Below are positions 18,742-27,654 of a stretch of DNA of 64,000 bases, one piece after another. Each line of letters begins with the position of its first letter. Position 1 is the stretch's first letter. Source of the stretch: an uncultured Gammaproteobacteria bacterium (GTDB lineage: Bacteria; Pseudomonadota; Gammaproteobacteria; PS1; Pseudothioglobaceae); NCBI GenBank assembly GCA_913057955.1, contig CAJXOB010000002.1:25079-89078 (forward strand). Direction: 5' to 3'. The notes under the pieces are model-generated. The model saw only the letters and a program-made list of their open reading frames with translations, was not told the origin of the DNA and ran no database searches. Position numbers and translations under genes: made by a program.

Positions 18742-18825
18742 AATTCAAAATTAATTCACAATTTCCAAAATAATTATTTCTGTGGTAAGATAATATTTCA
18801 ATAATAAACTGAAGTATTTTTATAT

Positions 18826-19986
18826 TTGACTGATTTTAAAAAAACAGTTGACAAGCTATTTAATTCCGTTGATATTCAAATCAATGGAACCCGCTCTTGG
18901 GATCCACAAATTAACAATGATTTATTCTATGCACGTGTTCTCAGTGGGGGGTCTTTGGCGCTTGGTGAGAGCTATATGGATGGATGGTGGGATTGTAAGT
19001 CATTAGATCAATTTGGAGATAAGTTACTGAGTGGTCGAATAGATAAACAAGTCAAAACAACTACCCCCTATTTTTTAATGAATGTAGCAAAAGCCTTCCT
19101 GTTCAATGCTCAAACAAAAAAAAGATCATATATAGTCGGAAGAGAACATTATGATATCGGCAACGATTTATTTTCATTAATGCTTGATGAGAAAATGAAT
19201 TATTCTTGTGGATATTGGAGGAAAGCAAAGAATCTGGAACAAGCTCAAATCAATAAGTTAGATTTAATTTGCAGAAAACTCCACCTCAAGCCTGGGATGA
19301 ATGTTCTGGAGATTGGTTGTGGGTGGGGCAGTTTTGCGAAATATGCTGCTGAAAATTACGGGGTAAGTTTTCATGGCGTGACCATATCAAAGGAACAAGT
19401 AAGTTATGCAAAAAAATCTTGCGAAGGACTTGATGTATCATTCGAATTAAAAGATTACCGTGAACTCAATAAGAAATATGATTGTATAGTTTCAATAGGG
19501 ATGTTCGAGCATGTTGGCTATAAAAACTATAGAAATTACATGGAAGTTGTAAATAGGTGCTTAAAGGATGACGGTTTATTTTTATTGCACACTATTGGAA
19601 GAAACAACCCGGGGCGTGCTACAGACCCATGGATTAATAAGTATATTTTTCCAAATGGCATGACTCCATCTTCGAGTCAAATTTGCGAATCCATTGAAGG
19701 TTTGTTTGTTATTGAGGATTGGCATAATTTTGGCCAAGATTACGACGCAACTTTAATGGCATGGCATGAAAATTTTCAAAAAAACTTCGATTTATTAACT
19801 GATACATATGATGAAAGATTTAAGAGAATGTGGGAGTACTATTTGCTAATGTGTGCTGCCGCTTTTCGCTCTAGAAAAAATCATTTGTGGCAGTTTGTGG
19901 TCTCAAAAAAAGGCTTAAAAGGTGGCTATAACTACAAAAATAATTCTAGATTTAGCGACCAAAAAGACCCTCTATCATTGCAATAG
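18826..19986 (+). CDS. cfa: Cyclopropane-fatty-acyl-phospholipid synthase
   Basis: This SAM-dependent enzyme adds a methylene bridge to unsaturated acyl chains of membrane phospholipids. The 386 residues match the family. The SAM motif V-L-E-I-G-C-G-W-G lies near residue 160, and a conserved cysteine in L-M-C-A-A-A-F-R near the C-terminus corresponds to the bicarbonate-site/catalytic region. The start appears to be TTG at 18826, with no in-frame ATG nearby and no strong ribosome site. Its 3' end overlaps convergent thiE by 35 bp. Confidence 0.92.
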   Translation: MTDFKKTVDKLFNSVDIQINGTRSWDPQINNDLFYARVLSGGSLALGESYMDGWWDCKSLDQFGDKLLSGRIDKQVKTTTPYFLMNVAKAFLFNAQTKKRSYIVGREHYDIGNDLFSLMLDEKMNYSCGYWRKAKNLEQAQINKLDLICRKLHLKPGMNVLEIGCGWGSFAKYAAENYGVSFHGVTISKEQVSYAKKSCEGLDVSFELKDYRELNKKYDCIVSIGMFEHVGYKNYRNYMEVVNRCLKDDGLFLLHTIGRNNPGRATDPWINKYIFPNGMTPSSSQICESIEGLFVIEDWHNFGQDYDATLMAWHENFQKNFDLLTDTYDERFKRMWEYYLLMCAAAFRSRKNHLWQFVVSKKGLKGGYNYKNNSRFSDQKDPLSLQ

Positions 19987-20524
19987 AGTTGCAGCCTGCA
20001 TCTAATGCACTTTGTTGATTATCAAAAGTAATTCCACCTATGCCAACAATAGGGATATTAATTTTTTTTCGGATATTTTGAATTGTTGATAGAGAGCAAC
20101 TGGCAGCATTTGGCTTAGTAGTAGATTTAAAAATAGCCCCTAAAGCAATATAATCTGCTCCATTTTTTTCAGCTTCTACAGCAAGTTCAAGATTATTATA
20201 GCAGGAGACCCCAATAATAAATTTCTCGCCAAGTTGGCTTCTTGCAGAATTTACATCGACATCATTTTGACCTAAGTGAACTCCGTCAGCACTAATTTTC
20301 TTGCAAAGGTTGACATCATCATTGACTATAAATAAAGTATTATGTTGTAGACATAGCTCTAGCAACTGTGTTGCCTCATCTAGCTTACGTTTTTCATCTT
20401 GATTTTTACGGCGGTATTGGAGAATATTTACTTTATGTTTTTTAATTGCACTCTCAATAAGGCTGATATTCAGGTCTTTGTCTGGGGTAATTCCGTACAG
20501 ACCTTTTATTCTTTGATTTAACAT
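19952..20524 (-). CDS. thiE: Thiamine-phosphate synthase
   Basis: ThiE couples hydroxymethylpyrimidine diphosphate with thiazole phosphate to thiamine phosphate. An upstream start at 20557 is possible, but the ATG at 20524 gives the expected N-terminus just before G-L-Y-G-I-T-P (190 residues). TIM-barrel motifs are Q-Y-R-R-K near residue 38, V-N-D-D-V, G-V-H-L-G-Q-N-D, G-A-I-F-K-S-T-T-K and the C-terminal G-I-G-G-I phosphate loop. The start codon is only 3 bp from the divergent lptC start. Other thiamine genes are not in the window. Confidence 0.92.
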   Translation of the reverse strand: MLNQRIKGLYGITPDKDLNISLIESAIKKHKVNILQYRRKNQDEKRKLDEATQLLELCLQHNTLFIVNDDVNLCKKISADGVHLGQNDVDVNSARSQLGEKFIIGVSCYNNLELAVEAEKNGADYIALGAIFKSTTKPNAASCSLSTIQNIRKKINIPIVGIGGITFDNQQSALDAGCNSIAMIEGLFGR

Positions 20525-20527
20525 ATC

Positions 20528-21484
20528 ATGGCACTTTTTCAAACTAAGAAAATTCAATCATTTATAGTATTCATTATAGTCTTGGTAGTCATTCTATGGG
20601 TGTTTCAAGATAATTTTTTAAAGCTTTTGGCCTTCCAAAAACCTATAGAACAATTAGTATCCATTAATGAAGAAGCTAAAGAAACAGCTTATCTTGAAAA
20701 AATAGATAATTTTCTCCTTAAGGAATATTCAAAAGACCAAGTTCTTTTGCATTCAATACAAGCTACAACATACTATAGTTATAAAAATTCCCCAGTTCAA
20801 CTTGTTGATGTAGAGGTTAAAACATTTAATGAAGCACAAAAAGAAGGTCTTGTATTAACATCAAATCGTGCTGAAATGCTTAAATCAGGCGAGATGTTTT
20901 TTAATGGTGAGGTCAAAATTCAAACGAAAACAGGAGTCTCACATGAGCTTGATACCGAGTCTTTAATTGTTCTTACCAATAGTGGACAAATTAAAAGTAA
21001 TAAAGAGGTGACATATTTGGGCGAGACGGCAAGAATCATTTCTGAAGGGATGGAAATGAGTATTGAAAGTGATACTATGTATTTAAATGGTGTTGTTAGG
21101 ATTCTTGAAGACTCCGGAGTGACGATAGACACAATGAATTTGTATATTAGTCATAATGCAGGTGAAAAAACATATAAAAGTAAAGAAGCGACAGTTTATA
21201 GGTCAAAAGATAATATTGTTAATTCAGACAGTGGTATTGATATAGATATGAATTTAAGGATTATTAAGCTTTTAGGCAAAGTGGAGGTTTTGAATAGCTC
21301 TGGAAGTAGCCTTAATAGCTCTAATCTTTTAATTGATCAGTCCAATGGTGGTGAAGTTTTAAAGTCTAATTCATCTTCTCACTTTAAATCAAATACAGTT
21401 GACATCAAGGCAAAAAAAATGCATTATGATGCTGTTACAAAAAAACTTGAATTAATGAATAAGGTTGTAGCTGTTTATGAATAA
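20528..21484 (+). CDS. lptC: LptC-like LPS export protein with extended C-terminal domain
   Basis: LptC is a bitopic inner-membrane protein of the LPS transport bridge. Here a short cytoplasmic stub and one transmembrane helix (about residues 10-28) precede a periplasmic beta-rich region. The first part, to about residue 185, looks like canonical LptC (F-N-E-A-Q-K-E-G-L, then alternating beta strands). The remaining ~130 residues resemble another LptC/LptA-type beta-jellyroll unit, making 318 residues against about 190 in E. coli. It overlaps lptA by 8 nt. The expected kdsC upstream and lptB downstream are absent. Confidence 0.78.
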   Translation: MALFQTKKIQSFIVFIIVLVVILWVFQDNFLKLLAFQKPIEQLVSINEEAKETAYLEKIDNFLLKEYSKDQVLLHSIQATTYYSYKNSPVQLVDVEVKTFNEAQKEGLVLTSNRAEMLKSGEMFFNGEVKIQTKTGVSHELDTESLIVLTNSGQIKSNKEVTYLGETARIISEGMEMSIESDTMYLNGVVRILEDSGVTIDTMNLYISHNAGEKTYKSKEATVYRSKDNIVNSDSGIDIDMNLRIIKLLGKVEVLNSSGSSLNSSNLLIDQSNGGEVLKSNSSSHFKSNTVDIKAKKMHYDAVTKKLELMNKVVAVYE

Positions 21485-21962
21485 AATTATTTTATTAACT
21501 ACTATATTTTTTTCAACATTTGCTTTTGCACTCTCGGAAGATGCAAAGCAGCCCATAGAAATTGAAGCAGAATCTGTAATAGTTGACGAGGCATCAGGCT
21601 TTAATGAATTTAGTGGAAATGCTGAAATTAGGCAAGGGTCACTTCTGATGACTGCAGAGCTTATACAGGTCCAAACTAATGCAGAGGGTGTTGAAACGAT
21701 GAAAGCAACAGGAACATTAGATAATCCTGCCAAGTACATTCAAAGTCAAGAAAATCAGGCTCGCTTTATAGAGGCAACAGCAAAAAAAATTACTTATGAT
21801 GTAAATGAGGGTATGATTTTTTTGGTTGGGAACGCCTATTTAATTCAAGGATTTGACTCATTCAGTGGCGACTCATTAACGTATGACATAAATAATGATA
21901 AAGTCATTGTTAAGGGCTCGGAGGATGGGACTACGCGAGTTAAGTTTAAAATCGACCTTTAG
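21477..21962 (+). CDS. lptA: LptA, periplasmic LPS transport protein
   Basis: LptA forms the periplasmic bridge carrying LPS from LptC to the outer-membrane LptD. The 161 residues start with a Sec signal peptide (hydrophobic residues about 4-17, likely cleavage after T-F-A-F-A) and continue with the OstA-type beta repeat, including I-E-A-E-S-V, F-S-G-N-A-E-I-R-Q-G and a C-terminal I-N-N-D-K-V-I-V-K-G strand. It is translationally coupled to lptC. lptB is not adjacent. Confidence 0.9.
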   Translation: MNKIILLTTIFFSTFAFALSEDAKQPIEIEAESVIVDEASGFNEFSGNAEIRQGSLLMTAELIQVQTNAEGVETMKATGTLDNPAKYIQSQENQARFIEATAKKITYDVNEGMIFLVGNAYLIQGFDSFSGDSLTYDINNDKVIVKGSEDGTTRVKFKIDL

Positions 21963-21974
21963 AAAATTTATGAT

Positions 21975-22628
21975 TTAACTAATTAGTGCTGATGTAATTC
22001 TATCTTTGACTTCATCAAGTGAGCCAACACCGCTTATAGCTATAAATTTTGAGTCAGAAAAAGCTGCTTTTGCATCATCACGATAGTATTTAACTAGAGG
22101 CTCAGTTTGCTTGTGGTAAATCTTTAAACGTCCTCTAACAATATTTTCATCGTCATCAACGCGTTGAATTAAATTTTCGCCGGTTAAGTTGTCCTTACCT
22201 TTTTCTATGGGTGGGTTGAATGTAATATGATATGTCCTTCCTGAGGGCAGATGGACACGACGACCAGACATCCTTACTACTATGTCATCATCTGGAACTT
22301 TAACCTCAACAATATAGTCAATTGTGATGCCTTGTTGTTTAAGTGCATTGGCTTGAGTGATGGTTCTAGGAAAGCCATCGAGCAAATAGCCATTTTTACA
22401 GTCTGGCGATTCAATTCTTTCTTTGACCAAAGCAATGATTATCTCGTCAGAGACAAGGTTGCCTGCGTCAATAGTTTTTTTGGCTTCTTTCCCAATAGAA
22501 GTACCTGTATTTACTGCTGCTCGCAACATATCTCCAGTAGAAACCTGGGGTATATTAAATTTTTCACAAATATGAGCCGCTTGAGTGCCTTTTCCAGCAC
22601 CTGGTGGACCTAATAATATAATATTCAT
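21975..22628 (-). CDS. adk: Adenylate kinase
   Basis: Adk interconverts ATP + AMP and 2 ADP. The 217 residues are of the long-LID type. The P-loop G-P-P-G-A-G-K-G-T occupies residues 7-15, the D-G-F-P-R-T motif lies near 84 and the LID runs about 122-160 without zinc cysteines. It is 12 nt behind the phosphofructokinase stop, consistent with cotranscription. Confidence 0.97.
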   Translation of the reverse strand: MNIILLGPPGAGKGTQAAHICEKFNIPQVSTGDMLRAAVNTGTSIGKEAKKTIDAGNLVSDEIIIALVKERIESPDCKNGYLLDGFPRTITQANALKQQGITIDYIVEVKVPDDDIVVRMSGRRVHLPSGRTYHITFNPPIEKGKDNLTGENLIQRVDDDENIVRGRLKIYHKQTEPLVKYYRDDAKAAFSDSKFIAISGVGSLDEVKDRITSALIS

Positions 22629-22640
22629 ACGAGCTTATAA

Positions 22641-23885
22641 TTAAATTTCAAAAGGTGGAAGTTTTTTCTCAATTTTTAATTTTTTCATTACGACATAATC
22701 AGGTAACCCGTTATTATAAGGTGGATAGTTCTCTCCTGCAATAAGCGGAAGTAAATATTCACGACATGTATCAGTGATCGAAAACCCATCATCAGATATA
22801 TAATTTTTTGGCATCATTTTTTCAACATTTGCAATATCTTTTAATTCACCATAACCTATTTCCCATGTATAGGGATCGTTGGATGTTCTGATAATTGCGG
22901 GCATAATTGAATTCTTTCCAGCTAACGCCATTTCAACTGCAGCTTTGCCAAGTGCATAAGCCTGCTCAACATCTGAATTAGAGGCTAAATGACGGGCCGA
23001 TCGCTGAAGGTAGTCTGCTACTGCCCAGTGAAATTTATAACCTAAGGCTTTTTTTATTATATTGGCAACAACTGGAGCAGCTCCGCCTAATTGAGCATGG
23101 CCAAAGTCATCACGCGTCCCTTGCTCAGCCAAGAATTTTCCGTTAGGCCACTTTGTTCCTTCAGAAACAACAATAGTGCAGTAACCAAACTCTTTTACAT
23201 TTTTATCAACCTTTGCTAGGAATTTTTCTTCATTAAAGTCTATTTCTGGAAAGAGAATAACAACGGGTATAGATGAATCAACAAGTCCTCCAGCAGCTGC
23301 TATCCAGCCAGCATGACGCCCCATGACCTCAAGTACAAAAATTTTGGTTGAGGTTGCAGCCATTGAAGCAACATCAAAGCTCGCCTCCATCGTAGAGACA
23401 GCGATGTACTTTGCAACTGAGCCAAAACCAGGGCAATTATCAGTTACAGGTAGATCATTATCAACAGTTTTAGGGATATGGATTGCTTGTATTGGGAATC
23501 CCATGCTTTCAGAGAGTTGAGAGACTTTTAGGCAAGTATCTGCAGAGTCACCGCCACCATTATAAAAAAAATAACCTATGTTATGAGTCTTAAAAACTTC
23601 AATTAAGCGCTCATATTCAACTCTATTTGCTTCAAGAGATTTCATTTTATAACGACAAGATCCAAATCCACCTGAAGGGGTATGGATAAGTGCGGCTATA
23701 TCCGCATCGGTTTCAAGTGATGTATCAATCAGATTCTCAGTTAAGGCGCCAATGATTCCATTTTCACCTGCATACACAGTACCAATTTTGTCTGGATGTT
23801 TACGAGCAGTTTCAATAACGCCACTAGCCGAAGCATTAATTACTGCTGTAACTCCTCCAGATTGGGCATAAAAAGCATTTTTCAT
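22641..23885 (-). CDS. pfp: 6-phosphofructokinase, probably pyrophosphate-dependent
   Basis: The enzyme phosphorylates fructose 6-phosphate; the PPi-dependent form is reversible and serves both glycolysis and gluconeogenesis. The 414 residues contain P-K-T-V-D-N-D, where the lysine in place of glycine is typical of PPi-users, and G-G-G-D-S-A-D-T in place of the ATP-enzyme G-G-D-G-S. Both support PPi use. R-H-A-G-W and the surrounding substrate region are intact. It lies upstream of adk. The donor is inferred from these residues. Confidence 0.88.
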   Translation of the reverse strand: MKNAFYAQSGGVTAVINASASGVIETARKHPDKIGTVYAGENGIIGALTENLIDTSLETDADIAALIHTPSGGFGSCRYKMKSLEANRVEYERLIEVFKTHNIGYFFYNGGGDSADTCLKVSQLSESMGFPIQAIHIPKTVDNDLPVTDNCPGFGSVAKYIAVSTMEASFDVASMAATSTKIFVLEVMGRHAGWIAAAGGLVDSSIPVVILFPEIDFNEEKFLAKVDKNVKEFGYCTIVVSEGTKWPNGKFLAEQGTRDDFGHAQLGGAAPVVANIIKKALGYKFHWAVADYLQRSARHLASNSDVEQAYALGKAAVEMALAGKNSIMPAIIRTSNDPYTWEIGYGELKDIANVEKMMPKNYISDDGFSITDTCREYLLPLIAGENYPPYNNGLPDYVVMKKLKIEKKLPPFEI

Positions 23886-24143
23886 AATATTATATTGTTA
23901 GTTTGTAGTTGAAATAAAAAGGAGGTTGATTTTAGGATGTCGCACTAAAAAACCCCTATAAAATTCTCTTCTAACAAGTTAGAAGTATAACATTTGATGT
24001 AAATATAGCCTGCAATAAATCTATAGCACAGTTTAATTATATTAATACAAAGTACATTTAAAGAAATATAATTTTAAAGTGAGAAAATTAAGAATTTGTG
24101 TCAATTTGTTTCATTATTAATTAGTAGCTTTTAAGAGTGCCTT
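23886..24143. other. Longest intergenic gap, upstream of pfp
   Basis: This 258 bp AT-rich stretch lies between pfp and the HAD hydrolase, both read on the minus strand. It contains the dyad at 23968-23985 and no plausible reading frame or RNA gene that I can recognise. Confidence 0.5.
23968..23985. promoter_or_regulatory. Operator-like perfect inverted repeat upstream of pfp
   Basis: CTTCTAAC and GTTAGAAG are perfect half-sites separated by AA, 83 bp upstream of the phosphofructokinase start. The compact spacing resembles a homodimeric repressor site. No T-run follows, so a terminator is unlikely. No regulator gene is adjacent. Confidence 0.4.
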
Positions 24144-24830
24144 TTAAGGCATTACTTCCAGAAAATTCTCAATATTAATAAAACCAGGAACTACTTTTTT
24201 ATCAATTATGCTACTTGGCTTATTTATTGCAATTATATTCTTAATTTTAAATTTTGAAGCGGACTCTAAAACATCTAGTGAATCATCAAAAAAAATTGTT
24301 CTTTCCTTGTCAAATTCAATTACATTAGTCAGTTGCTCCCAAAACTGTTGTTCTTGCTTTATAACTCCAAAGTCATGGGAAGAAATAATTTGATCAAAGT
24401 AGCCTTGCAGTTTTGACATCTGCATTTTTAGTGCAATGCCTTTTCGATGAGCGTTAGTTACTAAGTAAATACGTTTTTCTTTCTCTTTTGCTGTATTAAG
24501 GAAATTTAGAACATGATTATGAACTTGAATTAAGTGTGAAATATCGCCTTTCAACTTCATGATGTCGAAATCTAGTTTTTCCTCCCAATAATCTAGACAA
24601 TACCAATTTAACTTGCCTTCTTGAGAGTCAAGCATTGAAATTATTAGGTTTTTTGAGTCCTCAAAGCTAACATTATGTTTTTTAGAATAAACTTTTGGGA
24701 GGTATTTAAGCCAGAAATGTAGGTCAAAATTTAAATCTAAGAGCGTCCCATCTAAATCAAGCAAAATGGTATCAATTTGATTCCAATCAACATAAGAATT
24801 TAGTTTATTTTCTTCGCCAGGATGTGCCAT
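24144..24830 (-). CDS. yrfG: HAD-family hydrolase, GMP/IMP nucleotidase-like (YrfG)
   Basis: The 228-residue haloacid-dehalogenase-fold phosphatase has motif I L-L-D-L-D-G-T-L-L-D near residue 24, motif II around L-V-T-N-A-H-R-K-G, and motif IV F-F-D-D-S-L-D. The W-L-K-Y-L-P-K region after motif I resembles YrfG, which dephosphorylates GMP and IMP. Its start overlaps the end of cysS by 26 nt, so the two are cotranscribed. Substrate assignment is by similarity only. Confidence 0.78.
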   Translation of the reverse strand: MAHPGEENKLNSYVDWNQIDTILLDLDGTLLDLNFDLHFWLKYLPKVYSKKHNVSFEDSKNLIISMLDSQEGKLNWYCLDYWEEKLDFDIMKLKGDISHLIQVHNHVLNFLNTAKEKEKRIYLVTNAHRKGIALKMQMSKLQGYFDQIISSHDFGVIKQEQQFWEQLTNVIEFDKERTIFFDDSLDVLESASKFKIKNIIAINKPSSIIDKKVVPGFINIENFLEVMP

Positions 24831-26193
24831 CTATACTATCTTCAAGAATAATTCCAAGTGTTAAAAGTTCATCACGAATCTGATCCGACATTGCAAAGTT
24901 TTTTGTAGCCCTAGCCTCTTCTCTCTGGTTTATTTTTTTAGCAACTTCAGCTTCTGATAACTCTGATCCTTGTTGAAGATACTTATCTGCATCATATTCA
25001 AGAATACCTAGGTAATTTCCTAATTTTTTTAGTAGTTGAGCTAAAGTTGCAGCTTGCTCAGCGCTATTTGAGCGCTCAATATTTACTTGCTTAGCAATTT
25101 CAAATAATATACTTAATGCGATGGGGGTATTAAAGTCATCATTTAATGCGGCATTAAATCTATCCTCATAATCAAAAACCTTGCTTGATTGGGCGTCTAT
25201 TTTTTCACCAGAAGAGAAACCTTTTGTTGCAGTATAGAGTCTTTTTAATGCAGACTTTGCGCTTTCAATGTTAGTGTTGCTAAAATTTAGTGGGGAGCGA
25301 TAATGACTACTTATAAGAAAATATCGCAGAGTTTCACCATCATATTTATCTAAAACACCACGGATCGTAAAGAAGTTTTTAAGTGATTTGCTCATTTTTT
25401 CATCATTAATGTTCACGAAGCCAACGTGCATCCAAGTATTGACAAACTTGCAATTATTGGCACCCTCTGATTGAGCTATTTCATTTTCATGATGAGGAAA
25501 TGTCAAGTCCATGCCGCCGCCATGAATGTCAAAATGATTCGATATGAAATGAGTGGACATTGCCGAGCACTCTATATGCCAGCCTGGCCTTCCTTCTCCC
25601 CATGGTGATGGCCATTTAGGTTCATTTGGCTTTGCTTTTTTCCAGAGAACAAAATCAAGAGGATCTTGCTTATTACTCTCAATATCTACGCGAGCTCCAG
25701 CCACAAGGTCGTCTAAATTTTTCCCCGAGAGCTTACCGTAATCTTTAAATTTTCTGACAGAATAAAAAACATCACCATTTTTGCCTTGATAAGCAAGACC
25801 TTGCTTTGAAAGTGATTCAATCATATCTATCATCTGATCAATTGAGTCAGTAGCTCGCGGCTCAATGTCAGGACTAAGTACACCTAGGGCTTTTTCATCT
25901 TCATGCATAGCATCGATAAATCGATTTGTTAGAGAGTAGATATCTTCATTATTTTCTATTGCCCGGCTAATAATTTTGTCGTCAATATCAGTAATGTTTC
26001 TTATATATTTAACATTTGGATAGTTCCGTCTCATATGGCGGGTAATAACATCAAACATAACCAATACTCTAGCATGACCCATATGACAAAAATCATAAAC
26101 GGTCATTCCACACACGTAAATTCCAATATTGTTTGGGTCAATAGGACGAAAGTCTTCTTTTTGATTAGTAAGCGTATTATAAATTTTGAGCAT
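24805..26193 (-). CDS. cysS: Cysteinyl-tRNA synthetase
   Basis: CysRS charges tRNA-Cys. The 462 residues are a full-length class I enzyme. The HIGH-type motif is C-H-M-G-H-A-R near residue 37, zinc ligands include the cysteine in V-C-G-M-T, C-S-A and the H-H-E-N motif, and the KMSKS loop is E-K-M-S-K-S. The C-terminal anticodon-binding domain is present. It precedes the HAD hydrolase in a two-gene unit. Confidence 0.97.
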   Translation of the reverse strand: MLKIYNTLTNQKEDFRPIDPNNIGIYVCGMTVYDFCHMGHARVLVMFDVITRHMRRNYPNVKYIRNITDIDDKIISRAIENNEDIYSLTNRFIDAMHEDEKALGVLSPDIEPRATDSIDQMIDMIESLSKQGLAYQGKNGDVFYSVRKFKDYGKLSGKNLDDLVAGARVDIESNKQDPLDFVLWKKAKPNEPKWPSPWGEGRPGWHIECSAMSTHFISNHFDIHGGGMDLTFPHHENEIAQSEGANNCKFVNTWMHVGFVNINDEKMSKSLKNFFTIRGVLDKYDGETLRYFLISSHYRSPLNFSNTNIESAKSALKRLYTATKGFSSGEKIDAQSSKVFDYEDRFNAALNDDFNTPIALSILFEIAKQVNIERSNSAEQAATLAQLLKKLGNYLGILEYDADKYLQQGSELSEAEVAKKINQREEARATKNFAMSDQIRDELLTLGIILEDSIDGTSWRRK

Positions 26194-26353
26194 GGCGATA
26201 TTTTATACTGGATTATCTAATTAATATGAGTACAAGTCATATTTGTTCTAGCTATGATTATCAATTAATCACCAACAAAATGTATAATTATTTTTTTAAT
26301 TTCATTTTAGTGCAGGGCAACTTTAAGAGCCCTTCTGCTTCTTAATAATCGTT

Positions 26354-26518
26354 ATGAAAAAATATAAATGTAATATGTGTGGCTGGATTTATGATGAGAG
26401 CAAGGGAGCTCCTGATGAAGGAATTGACCCAGGCACAGCTTGGAAAAATATACCTGCTGACTGGGTTTGCCCTGTTTGTGGCTCTGGCAAAGAAGATTTT
26501 GATATGGTTGAAATGTAA
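26354..26518 (+). CDS. Rubredoxin
   Basis: This 54-residue electron carrier binds one iron through four cysteines: C-N-M-C-G-W near the N-terminus and C-P-V-C-G near the C-terminus. The intervening aromatic core (W-I-Y-D and D-W-V-C) is typical. The ATG at 26354 gives the usual M-K-K-Y-K-C start. It stands alone between divergent cysS and leuB. A possible partner is the rubrerythrin at 51410, which lacks its own rubredoxin domain; that link is inference. Confidence 0.93.
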   Translation: MKKYKCNMCGWIYDESKGAPDEGIDPGTAWKNIPADWVCPVCGSGKEDFDMVEM

Positions 26519-26580
26519 ATTCATTGCAATTGAGCCAGCGTAAAATACATTAATTAAATTTTTTAAATTCTAATAAATAT

Positions 26581-27654
26581 ATGTCAAAAATATTAATTCT
26601 TCCCGGTGATGGTATTGGTACAGAAATTGTAGATCAAGCGGTCAAGGTAATCAACTCATTAAATGCCAATCATGAAATGGGAATGACCCTTGTGAATGGG
26701 CTTATAGGTGGAGTTGCATACGACGAAACGGGATCACCTCTTCCAGATGAAACTATAAAAGTTGCTAAGAGCTGTGACTCAATATTATTAGGAGCAGTTG
26801 GGGGGCCAAAATGGGAGTCACTAGAAAGAGATCTAAGGCCAGAGCGCGGACTATTAGGCATTCGATCAGAGCTCGACTTATTTTCTAATTTAAGGCCTGC
26901 TATTCTCTACCCACAATTAGCGAATGCATCGAGTCTTAAAACTGAAATTGTTTCAGGACTAGATCTAATGATTGTACGTGAGCTCGTTGGCGGTATATAT
27001 TTCGGCAAGCCAAGAGGAGTTGAAATTAGGGATGGAGAGCGCTTTGGAATAAACTCAGCGACCTACTATGAATCCGAAATAGCTCGTATTGCCCACTCTG
27101 CTTTTCAGATTGCTCAAAAAAGAGGAAAGCGAATTTGCTCTGTTGATAAAGCGAATGTTCTTGAAGTTTGTGAGCTTTGGAGAGAAGTCATGGAAGAGGT
27201 TTCAGTCAGCTATCCTGATGTTGCACTTTCTCATATGTATGTTGATAATGCTGCAATGCAGCTTGTAAGGGACCCTAAGCAGTTTGATGTTATGGTCACT
27301 AGTAATCTTTTTGGAGATGTTTTATCTGACTGCGCAGCAATGCTTACTGGGTCAATTGGCATGCTTCCATCTGCGTCACTTGATAAAAATAATTTTGGAA
27401 TGTATGAGCCTATCCATGGCTCTGCACCGGATATCGCTGGCCAAGATATTGCTAATCCATTGGCAACGATATTATCTGTTTCAATGATGCTTAGGTACTC
27501 GCTAAATCAGGAAGAGTTGGCAGATAAAATTAATTCAGCTGTTAGCGTTGTATTGGATAAAGGCTATAGAACAAAAGATATTGCTGCTGCTGGAGATAAA
27601 GTAGTTGGAACTGAAGAAATGGGCGATTTAATTGTTGAGGCATTAGAGTCTTAG
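26581..27654 (+). CDS. leuB: 3-isopropylmalate dehydrogenase
   Basis: LeuB oxidatively decarboxylates 3-isopropylmalate in leucine synthesis. The 357 residues have the N-terminal P-G-D-G-I-G motif, L-R-P-E-R-G and [10 protein letters not shown] substrate segments, K and D residues around V-D-K-A-N-V-L, and the NAD motif G-S-A-P-D-I-A-G. leuA, leuC and leuD are not adjacent, so the pathway is split. Its end overlaps the convergent glycosylase gene by 4 bp. Confidence 0.96.
   Translation: MSKILILPGDGIGTEIVDQAVKVINSLNANHEMGMTLVNGLIGGVAYDETGSPLPDETIKVAKSCDSILLGAVGGPKWESLERDLRPERGLLGIRSELDLFSNLRPAILYPQLANASSLKTEIVSGLDLMIVRELVGGIYFGKPRGVEIRDGERFGINSATYYESEIARIAHSAFQIAQKRGKRICSVDKANVLEVCELWREVMEEVSVSYPDVALSHMYVDNAAMQLVRDPKQFDVMVTSNLFGDVLSDCAAMLTGSIGMLPSASLDKNNFGMYEPIHGSAPDIAGQDIANPLATILSVSMMLRYSLNQEELADKINSAVSVVLDKGYRTKDIAAAGDKVVGTEEMGDLIVEALES

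Noticed and set aside
24138-24151. Hairpin TGCCTT-TT-AAGGCA at the end of the HAD gene as a terminator
   Set aside because: The loop is only 2 nt, it overlaps the stop codon and no T-run follows in the reading direction.
26342-26524. Minus-strand frame over the rubredoxin gene
   Set aside because: Antisense shadow; the plus strand encodes a complete rubredoxin with all four iron cysteines.
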